Shown in pieces: positions 46,701 through 58,700 of a DNA stretch of 64,000 bases. Where the stretch lies: contig JAUKPH010000023.1 in NCBI GenBank assembly GCA_030549335.1, positions 2,108,001-2,172,000 on the forward strand, written 5' to 3'. The number at the start of each line of letters is the position of its first letter. Positions within the stretch are counted from its first letter, which is position 1. The notes under the pieces were generated by a model. The model made no database searches. It had not been told where the DNA came from and worked only from the letters and a program-made list of their open reading frames with translations. Both the position numbers and the translations under genes were made by a program. The stretch comes from Pontederia crassipes (Eukaryota; Streptophyta; Magnoliopsida; Commelinales; Pontederiaceae).

Positions 46701-49700
46701 AATATTTTTCTTGCATTATGTTGTTTCATTAGTTAACTCCGCCTATGTTTTATAGCCGGTCCCAAGCCCGGATAAATGAGGAGGGTTGTGTTAGACCCCG
46801 ACAGTCAGCGTAAAACCCTGTCGAATCTCACGAACATGGATCAACGAATAGAGCGGAATGGCATCGTATGATCCATGTAGCCGACCCCACCTAGTGGGAT
46901 AAGGCTTTGTTGTTGTTGTTTGTATCCGCTATGGTTCATATGGTCTCAACGCAATGGAGTCACATTTAGAGGTGAATGCATCTACATTGAAAACATTGTG
47001 GCATCTGTGAAGCATACGGTGCATAGTTGGATGGTGTAATATAACATGTTTTTTGTAATGATATGATCCAATGTAACTGACTTTTGCATCAATAAATCTG
47101 GTTGGTTGCTTCTTTTGGCAACTGTCCTTCCCCTTCTCAAAAAAAAAAAAAAATGTATCTGCTACTTGATATTCTACTCTTTTGGTGTGCCAAACAGTGC
47201 CTAAGAATCTTGATCCCTACCTAGATTAGTGACGCAGCGTTAAGGATGAATTCGGTATAGAAATTTAAGTACAGTCAAGAGCAAATCCTAGGTCCGATGA
47301 ACGGTGTTCTATTGCACCGTGCAAGTATGCCTCTGATATACTTGAAAGATCTGCAGAAAATAAACGTCGATGTCGCCGGTTCAAGCGGACGATAATCGAC
47401 AAATAAACTAGCAGGAATCCACCAGCACCTTAGAAGAAATCCATGGTCAAGATCGTGTGCACACGAACTCAAGAATTCAGAAAACTCTGAACTGGAACTT
47501 TAATTAAAGAGATAATAATGTCTTTAACTCTTACAAGTCAGGCCAATATATAGGGATTCCCAACTAGCAATACTATTAGCACTAGGACTCCTATAGCAAA
47601 AGGAAAACAGAATTCCACCAGCATTAGGACTCTTATAACCTAACAGAAATAAACTAATAGGAAATAACAATCCTAATAGCATTAGGACTCCTAAGAAAAA
47701 TAAACGAAAAAAGAAATAACAATCCTATCAGCATTAGGACTCCTAAGAAAAATAAACTAAAAAGGAAATAACAATCCTATCAGCATTAGGACTCCTAACA
47801 GATTCTTCAAATATGAATCAAACTAAGTTGATGACCACTAAAATTCTGTACAACAGCATAATTCTCTCTTTTCTTCTCAACAGGATCTACATCAGTCTCC
47901 CCTGCTTGAAAAGAGCTCGACCCCGAGCTTGGTAATAGCAAACCTGGCGGATGGTACATAAAGATATCTGAAACATTGAAGGTAGATGAAATTCCCAAGT
48001 CTGCTAGCAGGTCGATGATATGAGCATTATCATTGATACGCTTCAAAACTTTGCAAGCACCATTTTGTTTATTAATTTATGATAAGAACCCTTGTCAGCA
48101 TGCTCCTTATACTTAGCATCATGCTCCTTATACTTAGCATCGTGCTCCTTATACTTAGCATTAGATTCTTCCAACTTCTTTTTGGTTTCTTCATAGATAT
48201 GTTGGATACGCTCAGCCATATTGTCAACAGCAATACTTTGCAAATTTTTAGGTAAATTGATGAGGTCTACGACCTGGCGAGGCATTCTATCATAGACAAT
48301 TTCAAACAGTAACATGTCATCCAATCTAGGAATTGGAAATCTATACTTGATTGTGATCTTGTTTATAGCTCTACTATCAACACACATTCTCCTTGTGCCA
48401 TCCTTTTTTGGTACAAGGAGTGCTGGTACTGCGCATGGACTCATGCTTTCTCGAACAAATCCTTTCTTTATTAATTCATCCACTTGATCTTGTAAAATCT
48501 GATTTTCTCTTGAACCTGATATTAGATCAATATGATGTCGAATGTCTCGCATGGGAGGTAATCCATCAGGTAATTCTTCAAGAGTGATGTCTTTGAATTC
48601 TGAAATTAAATTTTGGATTGCCTCTGTAGTGTGTTCTTGATCTTGAGGAACCTTCCCTATGCACACAAGTGCATAAGCCTTTCCATGGTCTTTTACCTCA
48701 GAAATGAACTCATCTGCCCGTTCAATCAAGTAGCCATTCTTCAAGCTATTTTCTTTAATTACCGAATCATATTGTAATGGTAATAAAGAGATGCGCTTTC
48801 CGTCTTTAGAAAACTTATAGATGTTGTCTTGCCCTATATGGGTTGCATTAACATCAAATTGCCAAGGACGACCCAAGATGATGTGGCTTGCATCCATATC
48901 CAATAAATCAAATGTGACCACATCCTTATAACTCTTGCCAATTGATAAAGATACCTTACACAATTGTGTAACTTCTTTGTTAGTGCCTTTACTAATCCAA
49001 CTAACTCTATATGGTGAAGGATGATGTTTTGTTTTCAATTCCAATGTGTCCATTTTTTTTGAAACTATGTTTTCAGAGCTCCCACTATTAATAATGACTT
49101 TACAAAGTTTATCTTTCACTATGCAACGGGTTCGGAATATTTCATGTCGCCGAGGGTCCTCTTCTTTCCTAGGCATTAATAATAGGCGTTGCATAACACT
49201 CGAGAGATGTTCTCCATCTTCATCAGCCCAGGTTTCTTCTTCAATATCATATTCATCATTAACCTCTTGATTATTATCAGTTTCTTCTTCATCCTCTATT
49301 ATTCGTGTTGAATGAAGTGCTGGACATTGTGGGCACTCATTGGATCGGTGACCTAATTGTCTACAACGATAGCAAATAATAGAATTGGACTTCCCATATG
49401 AGTTAGAAGTCCTCTTAGCATTATCAGCACTCGCAGGTTTTGATTTAGAGCTGGTTGGTAAGCTTTTGTCAGCACTTTCAACCTCTTCAATTGCAGGAAG
49501 TTTAGATGAATTGCGTGCACTTGCCATCTTACTAGTCTCAGCAGAACGAAATTGTGCCTTGGCTCCTCATTCTAGTTGACGTTCAACAGTTTCTGCCAAG
49601 GTGATTGTAGTGGCCATGGTGCTAGGAGTATGCATCTCTACTTTATCTCTGATGTTAGACCTCAAACCATTTAAGTATCGAGCCACTTGTTGTGGTTCTA

Positions 49701-52700
49701 GTTCAACCAGGTTGTTGCGAGATGCCAGACGATCGAATTCCGCTGTATAGTCTCGCACTAGCCTTTCGCCCTGTCTGCAATTCTGTAACTGTTGGTATAG
49801 AATCTGTTGATAGTTTTTTGGAAGATATCGATCCCACAACATTTGCTTCATTTTCCTCCAACTCCGTATTGGTTAATTTTTTTGCACTCGCAAAGACTGA
49901 ATTTGCTCTCACCATGCAAATGCTCCTTTTAAATGATATGCCACCAATTTTGCTTGCTTATGTTCTGAGATTTTCATGTACTCAAAGATTCGTTCGACCT
50001 CCGAAATCCAATCCAAAAAGTCTTCAATGGGTAGATGACCATTGAAGTGGGGCAATTCCATCTTCATCCTAAAATCAAGTTGTTGGAGTGCAAAATTTCT
50101 TCTTGGTTCAACAACTAACTCTTCTTCGCTATTGCTGTCCACCGAAGAGGTGCCTGTTCGTTGTCGTCGATTTTCTTGGGTTGCTTTTGGTTGGACACGT
50201 GTCTAAATAGGACCTTGATTCGTAAGCAATTTTTCGATGGCGGTAGTAAGGAGATCTACCTTTGCTTCTAATCCTTCAAACTCTTTTCTAGTTGGAATAT
50301 CAGCCATGATCTCTTCCTCGCTCTGATACCACTTGACGCAGCGTTAAGGATGAATTCGGTATAGAAATTTAAATACAGCCAAGAGCAAACCCTAGGCCCG
50401 ATGAACGGTGTTCTATTGCACCGTGCAAGTATGCCTCTGATATGCTTGAAAGATCTGCATAAAACAAACGTCGATGTCGCCGATTCAAGCGGACGATAAT
50501 CGACAAATAAACTAGCAGAAATCCACTAGCACCTTAGAAGAAATCCAAGGTTAAGATCGTGCGCACACGAACACAAGAATTCAGAAAACTCTGAATTGGA
50601 ACTTTAATTAAAGAGATAATAATATCTTTAACTCTTACAAGTCAGGCCAATATATATGGATTCCCAACTAGCAATACTATTAGCACTAGGACTCCTATAG
50701 CAAAAGGAAAACAGAATCCCATCAGCATTAGGACTCTTATAACCTAACAGAAATAAACTAATAGGAAATAACAATCCTAATAGCATTAGGACTCCTAAAA
50801 AAAATAAACTAAAAAAGAAATAACAATCCTATCGGCATTAGGACTCCTAAGAAAAATAAACTAAAAAGGAAATAACAATTCTATCAGCATTAGGACTCCT
50901 AACAGATTCTTCAAATCTGAATCAAACTAAGTTGATGACCACTAGAATTCTGTACAGCAGCATAATTCTCTCTTTTCTTCTCAACAGGATCTACACCAAT
51001 TAGAAACCTTATTAAAGAAAAATTAAGTCCTACAATTCAATGGTCTGTGTGTGCTGAAATAATTGTGGACAACGTCCCAACATTAGCAGCTACAAGACAT
51101 CTATCAATTGTTGGGTATTCATGTCTTTCTGCCATTTAATGGACATAAAAAAACTGAAATCTTTCTCCTGCTCAGGTTACCTATCTTGAAATCTTCAAAC
51201 TGGTTGATTCTCTATCTTCACTGAAACGATGACCCTCATATCCATTATCTCATTTCGTAATATGATCTAGTGGCAGGAAATTTACCACCATAAGGACAAA
51301 CGAATGCAGTAGGCCCTACAGACCAGGACAACTTCTCTGACAGAGATGTCGACATCTTGTGACAGCAAAGTGGAAAATTGGTAGTAAGAAGTATTACAAA
51401 GACTCATCTGTGCAAGTAAAATCCTATATATTCAGTTTGTAATTTGTTACCAATCACCCCATTTGATGGATGATGATGTACTTTCCCATGAACCACTTTA
51501 AGTGGCCGCCGTAGGTGTTCTGGTACTTTGGACTTATCTACCATTTGTTAATTTTTTTAATAGTAGAGGTTGTAAAGGCCATTTCATATAAGAAAAAAAA
51601 ATTAAGCTCATGTAAATATAATGGAACTAGGTGGGAGGGGTAATTGTCTGGAAAAGTTAGATTCGAAAGGATTTATAATTTAGGATAAGAAACCGACTAG
51701 TTCAACTTGAGAATAATGACTGCAGAGGTGGAACGTTGGAAGATACTAGCATTTGGATAGGGTTCAATTCCCACCACTACCTTCATGATGGATGGCCGGG
51801 TTTGGATGTCGGATTCGTTTTCTGCGCGCAGTATATACCTTTGACTCCTTCCGCTCACCTTTGACACGGACAGCTTCAGAGGAGATTGTAGATTCATATG
51901 GCGTTCCCGGGCACTGCTCAAAGTCAAGATCTTTGCTTGGCTTATGCGGCGCAAGAGGATCCTCACCAGGGTGTACAGGGCGAGATGGGCACCCCACACA
52001 AACACTTCTTGCGTATTTTGTGGGGAGGCAGAGGAGGATATCACACATCTATTCTTCGGTTGTGAGGTGACTCGAGAGTGTGGTTGTGGACGAGCATATC
52101 GAGCCTCCTTCCCTTAGCATCGGAGGATTTTTGGCGGACTCTACAGGGCGTTCACACACGGTGACAGGGCTGGAGAGCTCCTCTGTTGACATTCTTGGCC
52201 GGTGCATGGGCCATTTGGCTTCAGCGCAACTGGGTTATTTTTGGTGGGGAGAGATGTCAGGTGGATAACATTGTACACCACATTTTTTGCCTTCTTCGAG
52301 AGGGGTTTTGGTTAGGGCCTGTACTTTTCATTTTTGTTACTGCCCTCCGCTGGAGAGTACTTACTTGTACATGGTGATCCTTTTACGATGATATATATAT
52401 GTGGATGACACCCATAACCTTTCGGTGGTCATCCTTTTCCCCCCTCAAAAAAAAAAAAAATTTACACACTTTTTGGGGAAAAAAGATGGAAGGACAGAAG
52501 TTGTCAGTTCCAGCTTTCATATGTTGTTTCGTGCATTTGAAATGAATGCCAAGGGGTAAAGAACTAACATTTTCTCACATTCCATCTTTATATCTTATCA
52601 ATTTTAACCTAGTTCTATGTTTCAAAGTTCACTAATTTTGATATATGAAGTAGCAGGACTTCTTTCCAATATCATAATTTTGTCTGGAGCAGAATATAGC

Positions 52701-55700
52701 CTTTGACAAAGATCCAGTTTCTTGAAGTCATTTGATGGCTACTTCACGTGACAGAGTGACGATTCCTTGCTGTTTTTTTTAGTTAATATTTAAATAGCGC
52801 AAAGTTAGGAAGACTTCTGTGGAAAATTGTAGCAAAAAGCTCTATTATTTTTTGTCTATTCAACCACTTATATACAAGATTCGAACCTTCAAACATATTA
52901 GGAAAGATGAAATCTGGAAGGTTGGAATCAAATCCCATAATTATGGGGCAGCCTGCTAGGAATAGGAGAGCTACCTATGTGCTCATATTTTTAATAAATA
53001 CAATATATTATCAAAAGGAAAACTTCCTAATATAAAATAGATCCTGCATGATCTTGCATGATTTCTCACACTCCCCCTCAAGCTGGTGAATAGCTATTGT
53101 CCATTCCCAGCTTGGATAAATAACCTGAAAATTGGAGTTACTTAAACTCGTAAGGACATCAGCCCGCTATCCAATTTCTCTTTGATAAAGTGCCTATCAA
53201 TTTCAATGTGCTTCGTCCAATCATGTTGTACTGGATTATGAGCAATACTGATTGCAGACTTATTGTCGCAATAGAGTCTCATGGGGCCTTCCCACTTAAT
53301 CTTCAAATCTTGAAGAATGATCTTCAACCAAAGTAGTTCACACATACCTTGAGCCATGGCTCTAAATTCAGCCTCTGCACTTGAACGAGCTACCACATTT
53401 TGTTTTTTTACTTCTCCATGTCACAAGGTTTCCACCAAGAAATGTGCAATATCCTGAAGTTGACCTTCTATCAACAATTGATCCAGCAAAATCAACATCT
53501 GTGTATGCTTCAAGTATTAAGTTTCCATTCCCTCTAAATAGAATGCCTTTTCCTAGTGTTCCCTTAAGATAGTGTAACACTCTATAAGTTGCTTGCAAAT
53601 GAACTTCCTTCGGATTATGCATAAATTGACTAATCACGCTCAATGCATATGCAATATCTGGCCTTGTATGAGATAAGTAAATAAGTTTTCCCACAAGGCG
53701 TTATACATTTCTCTATCCACTGAAACATCTTCATCTGCTGGCCCAAGTTTAAGATTAGGTTCCATAGGGGTATTTGGTGGTTTGCATGTTGTTTTACTAG
53801 TTTCTTTGAGAAGATCTGTGATATACTTTTGTTGAGAGATAAAAATTCCCTTCTTAGAGTGAGCAATTTCCATTCCGAGAAAATATTTCAATCTCCCCAA
53901 TGCCTTAATCTCAAACTCTTTAGCTAAGTATTGACTCAAGGTTTCTTGTTCCTTGATATCATTTTCTGTAACAATTATGTCATCAACATACACCAAGAGG
54001 ACTGTAACATTTCCTGAAGAAGAGTGCTTAATAAATAACGTGTGATCCCCTTGACTTTGTTTGTATTCCATGCCCAGCATAACTCTTGCAAACCTTCCAA
54101 ACCATGCTCGTGGTGATTGTTTAAGACCATACAATGCCTTTTTCAGCTTACAAACAGTTTGTGCAGCCAAATTCCTTTTATATCCTGGTGGAACCTCTAT
54201 ATAGATCTCTTCTTCTAACTCCCCATGTAAAAAGGCATTCTTGACATCAAATTGATGCAACTCCCAACCACAATTAGCAGCTATTGATAGCAACACTCTA
54301 ACTGTATTCATCTTTGCAACTGGAGCAAATGTCTCTAGATAATCAATTCCATATGTTTGCGTATACCCCTTGGCTACCAACCTTGCCTTGTATCTCTCAA
54401 TTGATCCATCAACTCTATATTTCACTGTATATACCCACTTGCAACCTACTGTCTTTTTTCCTTTGGGTAGCTTCACTAACTCCCATGTCTTGTTCCTTTC
54501 TAATGTCTCCATCTCTGCATTCATAGCTTGTTTCCATTTTTCATTGTATAAAGCCTCAGATAAAGTAGAAGGTAGGGTTATAGCATTTAGGCTTACAAGA
54601 AACGCCCTATGTGTTGGAGAGAAATTCTTAAATGATAAAAAGTTTGCAAGAGGGTACACTGGTTGCTTTGTGCATTTTCTAGTTCCTTTTCTAATAGCAA
54701 TTGGAAGGTCTTGTTCGAGATTGTCAACATAAGGTTCTGATTCTTGCAATGTTGGTTTAGAAGTGTTTACCTCATTCAAAGAATTCGAGTTGGACTCTTG
54801 GATCTGCATAGGTTCAGGAACATTTGCATTCCTCCTTGTGTACACCTTATCGAATCTCACATTATGAGGGCAGAATTGGTTTCTATATGTGGTGCATTTG
54901 TTGTTTCAGTCACAGATTCATGCACATGGGTTTCAACAATTGGTTCAATCCTAAGTTTAGAAGAATTCTTAGGCATATGATTAGAACACAAAGGAGGTAC
55001 ATGTGTGGAATTTGGTATTTTAGATAAAGGAATTGAGAACAAATCAAACAATAAATCTTCTATATTGGAATTCTCCCTCTGAAGATGAGGATTAAGGAAG
55101 TAAGGCTTTTGTTCATTGAATGTGACATCCATTGAGATATAGAATTTTTTTGATGGAGGATGATAGCATTTGTAACCTTTTTGAGTTAAAGAATAACCCA
55201 CAAAAATACATTTGAGAGCCCTTGGGTCTAACTTTCCTCTATTATGACTATGAACATGAACAAATTGACACAACAACAACAACAACAAAGCCTTATCCCA
55301 CTAGGTGGGGTCGGCTACATGGATCATACGACGGCATTCCGCTCTATATTCGTTGATCCATGTTCATAAGATTCGACAAGATTTTATGCTGGCTGTCGGG
55401 GCCTAACACAACCCTCCTCCTTTATCCGGGCTTGGGACCGGCTATAAAATATAGGCGGAGTTATGAACAAATTGACACACATCCAAAAATTTTGGGAACC
55501 AGATTGTTTGTAGTGCTCACATCAGGATAGAATGTTGATATCATATCCATAGGGCTTTTAAAATTTAAGACTCTTGAAGGCAAACGATTTATCAAATAGG
55601 TGGATGTAAGAATTGCTTCTCCCCAAAACATCTTAGGAACATGATTCTAAAACAATAAGGCTCTGGTCTTCTCAAGGAGATCTCTATTTTTCCTCTCTGC

Positions 55701-58700
55701 TATCCCATTTTGTTGTGGAGTATTAACACAAGATGACTCATGTATTATCCCTTATTTTTGAAAATATGGAGTAAAAATTTGGTTAAAGTAGTCTCTTGCA
55801 TTGTCAGACCTAATCTTTTTATTTTTAACACAAAACTGATTGTTGATCATAGAACAAAACCTTGGAAGCACAATACTGAGATCAGATTTTTGTTTGAGCA
55901 AAAAAATCCAGGTAACACGAGTGCAATCATCAATAAAAGAGACAAATCATCGTCCCCATATGTCTGTATGAATGAGATAAAAAGGGACAAAACTTCTTTT
56001 ATTGCTGATTGGAAAAGAGACGCTTGTGTTTAGCAAGTTCACACACCTCACAATGAATGCTTTCAACATCTAAATCCTTAAATAAAGAATGAAATAGAAC
56101 TTTAATAACCCTAAAGGATGGATGTCCAAGTCGACAATGATGAAGTAAAACTGTCTTTATTGGATAGAATGAGCTCAGAGTTGAAGGAAGAAAATAATTT
56201 GCCCTTAATCATGTTCAACCGACTTGGTGTTTCAAGGTAGTACAGGCCATTCCTTTCTCTAGCATGTCCAATCATCTTCCCAGAACTCGTCCTGAAATAT
56301 ACAATAATTATTATAAAAGATGACATTGCAACATATTTCTTGGGTAAGTTTTTGTATAGAGACCAAATTTGTGGATAATTTTGAAACATGAACATTTCTT
56401 AGGATTATTGATGGGCTAATTTTGACATCTCCAAACCCTGCTACAGTAGTCACGGATCCATCAGCCGTGGCTATTTTTCTATTGCTTGGGCATAAGGTAT
56501 AGGTTGAGAATATATTGGAGAAATGAGTCATGTGATCAGTAGCTCCTGAATCCATTATCCAGGAGTTGGTAAAGGTTGTACCTGAGGCATTTAATCCAAT
56601 GGAAGATGGAAGGTTCACCTGAATGCACCAAAGAACAAGTACCTTCAGATTTTTCAAATTCTCCAAGACTATTAATCAGTGATCTCAGCCTATCAATCTC
56701 ATCTTGATTGAAACCATTTGGTTCTTGTGGTAGTAGTGTCGATGCATTTTGCATTCCTGCAGCAATATAGGTTTGCCCATCTAACCTGTAAGAGACATGA
56801 ATATTCTGCAATGCTCTAAATTGTTGAATTTGGATTGCCTCTTCTAATTGAATTACTGTAGTAAATTCCTGAATCTTGGACATCTTGAATGACAATATGT
56901 AGATAAACAATCCTTTCGAGAATGCAAGGATTACTGCTTGGCAATGAAGGCCACAAGTTTCACAGTAATGAAAGCCACAAGTTTCACAACAATGAAGGCT
57001 AGAAACAAGAATTCCAGAAAAGAGCCTAAAGCTCTGATACCATGTGGAAAATTGTAGTAAAAAGCTCTATTATTTTCTGTCTATTCAACCACTTATATAC
57101 AAGACTCGAACCTTTAAACATATTAGGAAAGATGAAATCTGGAAGGTTGGAATCAAATCCCATAATTCTGGGGCAACCTGCTAGGAATAGGAAAGCTACC
57201 TATGTGCTCCTATTTTTAATAAATACAATATATTGTCAAAAGGAAAACTTCCTAATATAAAATAGATCCTGCATGATTTCTCACAACGTCCACAGTCGCG
57301 GACCCCCGACTCGAACCATAGGTATTCCTGACGACTTGCTCCCGTTCGCCTGCTGGACACCAGGCACCTCCCGGCGATCAGCTGCCACCGCCTCATCGCT
57401 GGGCTCTCCAGGATCCATTCTGCTTCTCCGATGTCACACGGCAACTCTTTGTCAGCCGGCGGATCTGGCCACCCAGCCACCACCTTTAGACTCATTGGTC
57501 ATTGCTCCTGCGTTGGCTAGGACCCCCCACGTCCACCACCCCGTTCGCCATCATCGCCGTCGTTCCACATTCCTGCCTCCGGCAGGGATCCAGATCCCTG
57601 CGATGTTGACCGTGCCGCTCCTATCGGGATTTGCCGATGAGGAGGTGCACCTCGTAGCGGACGCAACTGGATTACGTCATACACACTGTCGGGCCAGGAT
57701 CAGGTCAGAGATTGTTGGTGGCCCGATCAGCACGGGGAACTCATCGTTGTCCCGATGAAGGTTCTCACGTGGAATGTTCGGGGACTAGGGGACCCCGCGA
57801 GCCGGCGGATCTTGGGCTGCTACCTCAGAGAGTGGGAGGCAGATGTGGTCCTCCTTCAAGAGACCAAGCTATTAGCTTGGGGGGTATGGGACCAGATTGG
57901 AGGCTCTAGATTGGCTGCTCATCTCTCTTTACATGCAGTCGGGCAGTCTGGAGGCTGTATTATTGGTTGGCGTCCGGATATCTTATCAGCCGTGGATTCC
58001 TGGACGGCCCGTTTCTCGATGGCGGTCCATATGCGGAATCGGGGTGAGGACACAGACCATCTTATTTCCTGCGTCTAGAGACTGTGCTCCGCCTCCTTGT
58101 GCAGCACTCTATGGGAGGAACTTCGGGAGGTTCGTGCTCACCTTCCAGATGCCTAGTGGTTGATCGGGGGAGACTTCAATGTCACTCTGGACATGGAGGA
58201 TCGCCCCGTCAGACGCCGCGGGCGGGATATTGGAGCTGAAGATTTCAGGGACTTCATTGTCTTAGTCGTTGGTCGATTTTCCAGCCACCAACTGCAGATT
58301 CACATGGAGTACATCAGCACCATCAGCCAGATCGAGGATCGACCATTTCCTTGGTTCCCTAGAGTTAGCATAGGCGCACCAGCGGGCAGATGTTCAGGCC
58401 CTCGACAAGCCATTCTCGGGCCACACTCCTCTTATGTGGCGGTCTACGAGCAGAGGCAGCATTCCGTCTTTCGCTTCGAGAGATCATGTCTCTTGGAGGA
58501 TGGCTTTCGTCAGTTAGTCGAGGCATAGTGGCATCGGGTGATCCCTTCTGACTCAGCAGCTAGGACATTAGCAGCCCGCCTGACTGACCTACGCTCTTTC
58601 CTATGTCAGCACCGCCGGCAGATACATGAGGATCGGGCACGTCCTAGGACAGATGCTCTAGCATCCATTGCCCAGATGGACCGATTGGAGGACTCCCGCC

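Larger units (their letters stand above)
47230..50998 (-). mobile_element. Non-autonomous Ty3/gypsy LTR retrotransposon, copy 2
   Basis: The target duplication attag (47225-47229 and 50999-51003) flanks LTRs at 47230-47894 and 50334-50998, both 665 bp. It belongs to the same family as 37922-41891 and shares the same coding deletion. It carries no SINE. Confidence 0.95.
52818..57285 (-). mobile_element. Ty1/copia LTR retrotransposon, family B, gag largely missing
   Basis: LTRs at 52818-53070 and 57043-57285 begin TGTGGAAAATTGTAG and end TTTCTCACA. The flanking five bases are acttc (52813-52817) and acgtc (57286-57290), one mismatch. The primer-binding site and a purine tract (CTTGAGGGGGAG on the element strand, at 53071-53082) fit the minus strand. 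A SINE interrupts it at 55273-55462. Confidence 0.92.

Noticed and set aside
46719..46928. Target duplication for the SINE at 46735
   Set aside because: The shared tgttgttt is displaced from the SINE boundary and overlaps the TTG tail, so it is not convincing.
48091..48165. Possible CRISPR-like or satellite array
   Set aside because: Only three short contiguous units without spacers, inside a retrotransposon frame.
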